Part shown: positions 60,018-64,000 of the stretch, piece by piece
Position numbering within the stretch: position 1 is the stretch's first letter
How the letters are laid out: every line of letters begins with the position of its first letter
Origin: Pseudomonas putida
GTDB lineage: Bacteria > Pseudomonadota > Gammaproteobacteria > Pseudomonadales > Pseudomonadaceae
Assembly (NCBI RefSeq): GCF_001976065.1
Contig: NZ_MNAH01000005.1
Span: 73,248-137,247, forward strand
Length of the DNA: 64,000 nucleotides
Direction of reading: 5' to 3'
The notes under the pieces: generated by a model
What the model saw: the letters and a program-made list of their open reading frames with translations, nothing else
Told to the model about the DNA's origin: nothing
Databases searched by the model: none
Made by a program: the position numbers and the translations under genes

Positions 60018-61006
60018 GGTGCGATCCGCTCCTGCCTGGCCGCGACGAGCCGCTCCAGCGCCGGTACGCTGAGGTTCATCAACAGCACGGCAAAGGCCAC
60101 GCCGTCCGGGTAGCCGCCCCAGGTGCGAATCAGATAGGTCAGCACCCCGACGCCCGCACCAAACAGCAATCGCGCCCCGGGGCTTTTGGCGCCGGATACC
60201 GGTTCCGTGACGATGAAGAATGCGCCCAGCATGCTGGCGCCGCTGAGCAGGTGAAACAGCGGCGAACCATGGGAGTCCGAGCCCGAACCGTTCCAGCACA
60301 ACAGGCTGATGACGAACAGGCTGGCGAGCATGCCCACTGGCGCATGCCAGCTGAACACGCGGCGTTGCAGCAAAAACGCGCCGCCGGCGAGAAAGGCCAG
60401 GTTGACCCATTCCACGCCGCTGCCGCCGAAACGACCAAAGGCCGGATTCGCCGAAAACAGTTCGTCCATGGTCAGGCTCTTGTTTATTCGCAGGCTGTCC
60501 AGTGCCGTGGCCCGGACCCAGGCGTCCGGGCTTTGGTCGAAACCGAACACTTGCTGCACACCACCCCACAGGTCCATGCCGTGGGAGGCGGGCCAGTGGG
60601 TCATCTGTTGTGGAAACGTCACCATCACCAAGGCAAAACCGAGCATAGCCGGGTTGAACGGGTTGCTGCCGACCCCGCCATACAGGTGCTTGCCGAACAA
60701 CATGGCGCACGCGGCAGCACTGACCGTCAGCCACCAGGGGCAATAGGGTGGCAAGGCCAGGGCCAGTAGCGTTGCACTGACCAGGGCGCTGCCGTCGCTC
60801 AAGGTTGGCTTGAGCGCACGCTTGCGCAATCGCAGCACTGCCGCTTCAGCGGCCAACGCACTGAGGCCTGCCAGGATCAGGTTGAGCAACACTCCCCAAC
60901 CGTAGAACCAGAACAGCGCCAGCAGCCCTGGCAGCGTCGCCAGCAGAACCAGTTTCATCGCCTGTTGCAGGCGCTCGTCGACCGGCTCAAGGGGCGGCAT
61001 GGGCAT
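60014..61006 (-). CDS. rnfD: Rnf complex membrane flavoprotein subunit RnfD
   Basis: The 330-residue, about nine-helix protein has RnfD marks (ALPPYCPWWLTVSAAACAML, YGGVGSNPFNPAMLGFAL, GGYPDGVAFAVLLMNLSVP). The FMN-attachment segment SQATPLD of E. coli is RATALDS here, keeping Thr. It starts about 20 bases inside the end of rnfB, where rnfC would normally intervene. Confidence 0.9.
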   Translation of the reverse strand: MPMPPLEPVDERLQQAMKLVLLATLPGLLALFWFYGWGVLLNLILAGLSALAAEAAVLRLRKRALKPTLSDGSALVSATLLALALPPYCPWWLTVSAAACAMLFGKHLYGGVGSNPFNPAMLGFALVMVTFPQQMTHWPASHGMDLWGGVQQVFGFDQSPDAWVRATALDSLRINKSLTMDELFSANPAFGRFGGSGVEWVNLAFLAGGAFLLQRRVFSWHAPVGMLASLFVISLLCWNGSGSDSHGSPLFHLLSGASMLGAFFIVTEPVSGAKSPGARLLFGAGVGVLTYLIRTWGGYPDGVAFAVLLMNLSVPALERLVAARQERIAP

Positions 61007-62012
61007 CCACCTGGCGTTCGGCTTCGCTCAGGGCTCGCTCCAGGGCTTCGATCTGCTCGGCGGGTGCTGCGCTGGCTTGGGCTTTTTTCAGTTCGGCGCG
61101 GCGCATGGCCAGCTGGATTTTTGCGCGTTTCAGTTCGGCGTCCTGCACCGGGGCCGCGACGGGTGGCGGGGGCGGTGGCGCAACGCGTTCCAGGTGGGCC
61201 AAGGCTTGCTCGGCGGCTTCGAACTGCTGTTGCAGGACGATCAACTGCGATTGCTGTTCGAAGGTCGGCGGATGGCCGAAGGCCTTGAGGGACTTGTTCA
61301 ACTGCGCCCGGCTCATCGCCAGGTCGATCTTGGCTTTTTTCAGCGCCGCATCGGCATTCGCGGCCTTCTGCGCGCGGACACGCTCCAGGGCTGCCTGTAC
61401 CGGATCGAGCGCTGTGTCCGCCTGTGCCTGTGTGCTGGGTTGGGCAGCCCGTTGCGCACGGGCCTCTCGCTCGGCGTTTTTTTGTTGTTCTTCACGCTGC
61501 AAGCGGGCGTTGCGCTGCTCGAAACGGCGCCGCGAATGATTGCGTTTTGCCGCGCGGGCCCGTTGCTCTTCCAGGCTGAAGGCCAGGCCACCGACAATCG
61601 GCAATACGGTGTTCAAGGGCAGCGGATGCATTTCGATGCAGTCCACCGGGCAAGGCGCCACGCAAAGGTCGCACCCGGTGCATTCATCGATGATGACCGT
61701 GTGCATCAACTTGGCCGCGCCGACGATGGCGTCCACCGGGCAGGCCTGAATGCATTTCGTGCAACCAATGCATTCGGCCTCACGGATATAGGCAATCTGC
61801 GCCGGGGCCGAACCGCGACTGACGTCCAGTTCCAGCACTGGCACGTGCAACAGTTCGGCCAGCGCGTTGATGGTTTCACTGCCGCCGGGCGGGCACTTGT
61901 TGATCGGCTCGCCGCTGGCGATGCCTGCGGCGTACGGCTTGCATCCGGGATGGCCGCATTTGCCGCACTGGGTCTGCGGCAAGAGGGCGTCGATGCGTTG
62001 AATCAGACTCAT
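60987..62012 (-). CDS. rnfB: Rnf ferredoxin-like subunit RnfB, anchorless, with long C-terminal repeat tail
   Basis: The 341-residue protein has the N-terminal [4Fe-4S] motif Cys16-Cys19-Cys24-Cys40 and two ferredoxin [4Fe-4S] motifs (Cys81/84/87/91; Cys111/114/117/121). It starts directly at IQRIDALLPQTQCG, so the N-terminal membrane helix of E. coli RsxB is missing. Residues about 145-341 form a charged, Ala/Gln-rich coiled-coil tail with two copies of a unit 70 residues apart (LKKAKIDLAMSRAQLNK at 224 and LKRAKIQLAMRRAELKK at 294). Such repeats recall the tail of RnfC, which is absent. It overlaps rnfA by 4 bases. Confidence 0.92.
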   Translation of the reverse strand: MSLIQRIDALLPQTQCGKCGHPGCKPYAAGIASGEPINKCPPGGSETINALAELLHVPVLELDVSRGSAPAQIAYIREAECIGCTKCIQACPVDAIVGAAKLMHTVIIDECTGCDLCVAPCPVDCIEMHPLPLNTVLPIVGGLAFSLEEQRARAAKRNHSRRRFEQRNARLQREEQQKNAEREARAQRAAQPSTQAQADTALDPVQAALERVRAQKAANADAALKKAKIDLAMSRAQLNKSLKAFGHPPTFEQQSQLIVLQQQFEAAEQALAHLERVAPPPPPPVAAPVQDAELKRAKIQLAMRRAELKKAQASAAPAEQIEALERALSEAERQVDAHAAP

Positions 62013-62578
62013 GTTTTGATCAGTCCGCTGAATCCGAGAAAGGCCACTGCGATCAAGCCGGCACCGATCAGGTCGATCGGCAAGCCGCGAAAGGGCATGG
62101 GCACATCGTTATCGAGTGTGCGCTGGCGAAGGTCGTTGAACAGGCTCAGTACCAGCCAGAAGCCCAGCCCGGCGCCGAAGCTCAAGGCTGTGGCGTGAAA
62201 AAAACCCTTGTCCTCCCGGGCATTGAGTAATGCAACGCCAAGTACCCCGGCATTGCACAGCAGCAGCGGCCACAGGTGTTCGAAGGACAGTGTTGAAAAC
62301 ACCCGTGCAAGCAGCTGCAACAACGGGCCGATCAGCAGCGCACTCAATGGCAGGAACACGAACAGGTGCAGCGCCGTCAACTCCAGCGGCACCAGCAGCC
62401 AGTGATAGAGCGCATAGCCGAGCACCCCTGTGATCAGCATCAGGCAGGTCGTCGCGATGCCCAGGGCATGGACCTGGCGACGTTCGCTGGACAACAGCGG
62501 ATCGACACCCAGCGGCCAGTGCAACACGAGGTTGTTGAGCAGGGCGGTGCTGATAAGCGTAAGCAAGGTTTCGGTCAT
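62009..62578 (-). CDS. rnfA: Divergent Rnf complex subunit RnfA
   Basis: The 189-residue, about six-helix membrane subunit is recognised by LLNNLVLHWPLG, VLGVALLN and the C-terminal VPMPFRGLPIDLIGAGL and FLGFSGLIK. Compared with E. coli RsxA, the first iron-sulfur Cys (LGLCP) is Asp26 here (LGVDP), and the second (TNCAVLG) is Ala110, with a Cys two residues earlier (CNAGVLG). It is the first gene of the operon, overlapping rnfB by 4 bases. Confidence 0.87.
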   Translation of the reverse strand: MTETLLTLISTALLNNLVLHWPLGVDPLLSSERRQVHALGIATTCLMLITGVLGYALYHWLLVPLELTALHLFVFLPLSALLIGPLLQLLARVFSTLSFEHLWPLLLCNAGVLGVALLNAREDKGFFHATALSFGAGLGFWLVLSLFNDLRQRTLDNDVPMPFRGLPIDLIGAGLIAVAFLGFSGLIKT

Positions 62579-62672
62579 GATCGTGCCGGCAGGAACGGGG
62601 CTTTTTTACCGCAGCGGTCTAAAAAGCTTAGGCATTATCCGGCAAGGACGGAGGGTTGGGCCAGACATGAAA

Positions 62673-62705
62673 ATCCCACAGTCGCGCCAGGCACGACTGT
62701 GGGAT
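62673..62705 (-). terminator. Terminator after metG
   Basis: ATCCCACAGTCG and CGACTGTGGGAT form a perfect 12-bp stem with a 9-base loop, 18 bases past the metG stop. On the minus strand it is followed by TTTTC. The CCCACAG...CTGTGGG form also resembles Pseudomonas interspersed palindromes. Confidence 0.75.
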
Positions 62706-62722
62706 CGGTTTACCGCAATACC

Positions 62723-64000
62723 TTACTTGATCCGCTGGCCAGGCTTGGCGCCGCTGTCAGGGCTGAGCAGGTAGATTTCTTCACCGCCGGGGCCTGCGGC
62801 CATCACCATGCCTTCGGAAATGCCGAACTTCATTTTCCGTGGCTTGAGGTTGGCGATCATCATGGTCAGGCGACCATCGAGCTTGGACGGGTCCGGGTAG
62901 GCGCTCTTGATACCGGAGAATACGTTGCGTTGCTCGTCACCGATGTCCAGGGTCAGGCGCAGCAGCTTGTCGGCACCTTCCACGTGTTCGGCCTTGACGA
63001 TCAGGGCGACGCGCAGGTCAACCGCGGCAAAGGTGTCGAACTCGATTTCCGGCGACAGCGGATCTTTCGCCAGCTCGCCGTTGCCGGCCGGGGCCGCTTC
63101 GCCGGTGTCGGTCTGGCTGGCGGTCAGGTCTTCTTTCGAGGCGTCGGTCATGGCTTGCACTTTTACCGGGTCGATGCGGGTCATCAACGGCTTGAACTCG
63201 TTCAACTGATGGTTGGCGAGCAAGGTTGCGTGGTCGTTCCAGGTCAGCGGCGCGACGTTCAGGAACGCCTCGGCATCGGCGGCCAACAGCGGCAGTACCG
63301 GCTTGAGGAAGATCACCAGCTGACGGAACAGGTTGACGCCGGTGGCGCAGATCGCCTGGACTTCATCCTGCTTGCCTTCCTGCTTGTTCAGCGACCACGG
63401 TGCCTTGTCGGCGATCCAGGCGTTGGCACGGTCGGCCAGGCCCATGATCTCACGCATGGCCCGGGCGAAGTCGCGGGCTTCATAGGCGTCGGCGATGCTT
63501 GGCGCGGCGGCCAGGAAAGCTTCGGTCAGCTCCGGCGCGGCGTTGGTCTCGACCATCACGCCGGCATTGCCCTTGTTGATGAACCCGGCGCAACGGCTGG
63601 CGATGTTGACGACTTTGCCCACCAGGTCGGAGTTGACCTTCTGCACGAAGTCTTCGAGGTTCAGGTCCAGGTCATCGACGCCACGGCTCAGCTTGGCTGC
63701 GTAGTAGTAGCGCAGGTATTCCGGCGACAGGTGGTCGAGGTAGGTCCGGGCCTTGATGAAAGTGCCGCGGGACTTGGACATTTTCTGGCCGTTGACGGTC
63801 AGGTAGCCGTGCACGTTGATGCCGGTCGGCTTGCGGTAACCCGCGCCTTCGAGCATCGCTGGCCAGAACAGGGCGTGGAAGTTGACGATGTCCTTGCCGA
63901 TGAAGTGGTACAGCTCGGCAGTGGAGTCTTTGCCCCAGAACGCGTCGAAGTCCAGCTCCGGCGTGCGGTCGCACAGGTTCTTGAAGCTGGCCATGTAGCC
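62723..64000 (-). CDS. metG: Methionyl-tRNA synthetase, C-terminal part (5' end beyond window)
   Basis: About 425 codons are visible and the frame is open at the right edge. It shows the KMSKSRGTF signature, the anticodon-binding helical region (about the first 270 visible residues), a Pro/Ala-poor linker and a C-terminal Trbp111-like tRNA-binding domain (FDTFAAVDLRVALIVKAEHV, then MMIANLKPRKMKFGISEGM). It charges tRNA-Met and initiator tRNA. The HIGH motif and N-terminus are outside the window. Confidence 0.96.
   Translation of the reverse strand, partial: GYMASFKNLCDRTPELDFDAFWGKDSTAELYHFIGKDIVNFHALFWPAMLEGAGYRKPTGINVHGYLTVNGQKMSKSRGTFIKARTYLDHLSPEYLRYYYAAKLSRGVDDLDLNLEDFVQKVNSDLVGKVVNIASRCAGFINKGNAGVMVETNAAPELTEAFLAAAPSIADAYEARDFARAMREIMGLADRANAWIADKAPWSLNKQEGKQDEVQAICATGVNLFRQLVIFLKPVLPLLAADAEAFLNVAPLTWNDHATLLANHQLNEFKPLMTRIDPVKVQAMTDASKEDLTASQTDTGEAAPAGNGELAKDPLSPEIEFDTFAAVDLRVALIVKAEHVEGADKLLRLTLDIGDEQRNVFSGIKSAYPDPSKLDGRLTMMIANLKPRKMKFGISEGMVMAAGPGGEEIYLLSPDSGAKPGQRIK

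Overview
The window is a stretch of chromosome from a fluorescent pseudomonad, most likely the Pseudomonas fluorescens group. The evidence is the high-GC coding sequence, strong G/C third-position bias, Pseudomonas-type REP/REPIN palindromes, and gene order. The run trpS-zapE-araC-type regulator-acyl-CoA dehydrogenase-aldo/keto reductase-rplM-rpsI-petABC-sspAB-dolP-gmhA/diaA-yraN-lpoA-rsmI-rnpB-mraZ...lpxC, and the later run bfr-bfd-peroxiredoxin-rnt-pyrC-motY-argG, match the arrangement known from P. aeruginosa (recalled, not searched).

Layout. 0-2 kb: end of a PAAR spike-tip gene, a metallo-beta-lactamase-fold hydrolase and an OmpA-type lipoprotein. 2-9.4 kb: zapG-like gene, alpha/beta hydrolase, trpS (with an extra C-terminal module), zapE, a GlxA-type regulator, an acyl-CoA dehydrogenase and an aldo/keto reductase. 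9.6-19.5 kb: rplM-rpsI, cytochrome bc1 (petABC), sspAB, the envelope genes lpoA-yraN-gmhA/diaA-dolP, rsmI and the RNase P RNA. 19.8-37.7 kb: the complete division/cell-wall (dcw) cluster from mraZ to lpxC, nearly every junction overlapping or within a few bases, headed by a sigma70 promoter with three 10-bp MraZ-type repeats.

37.8-49.6 kb is more variable: a diguanylate cyclase, an OprD-family porin, a small secreted protein, an RND efflux pump with its own two-component system but no outer-membrane channel, a periplasmic protein, an acetyltransferase and cheV. 49.8-55.8 kb: iron storage and release (bfr, bfd), a 2-Cys peroxiredoxin, rnt, pyrC, motY and argG. 55.9-57.8 kb is an AT-rich islet with an unknown membrane protein and an orphan LuxR-type response regulator. 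57.9-62.6 kb holds a PA3496-family gene, nth and a divergent rnf operon (rnfA-B-D-G-E) that has no rnfC. The window ends inside metG.

Regulatory signals readable in the sequence include sigma28 (FliA) promoters before cheV and motY, both 65-66 bases from the start codon; a Fur-type site inside the bfd promoter; three tandem 21-bp ArgR-type half-sites before argG; and the MraZ repeats. The most unusual content is the reduced Rnf complex: RnfC is absent, RnfB has lost its membrane anchor and gained a repeated coiled-coil tail, and most of the intramembrane iron-sulfur cysteines of RnfA/RnfE are missing. No CRISPR array, prophage, insertion sequence, tRNA or 16S/23S/5S rRNA gene was recognised.
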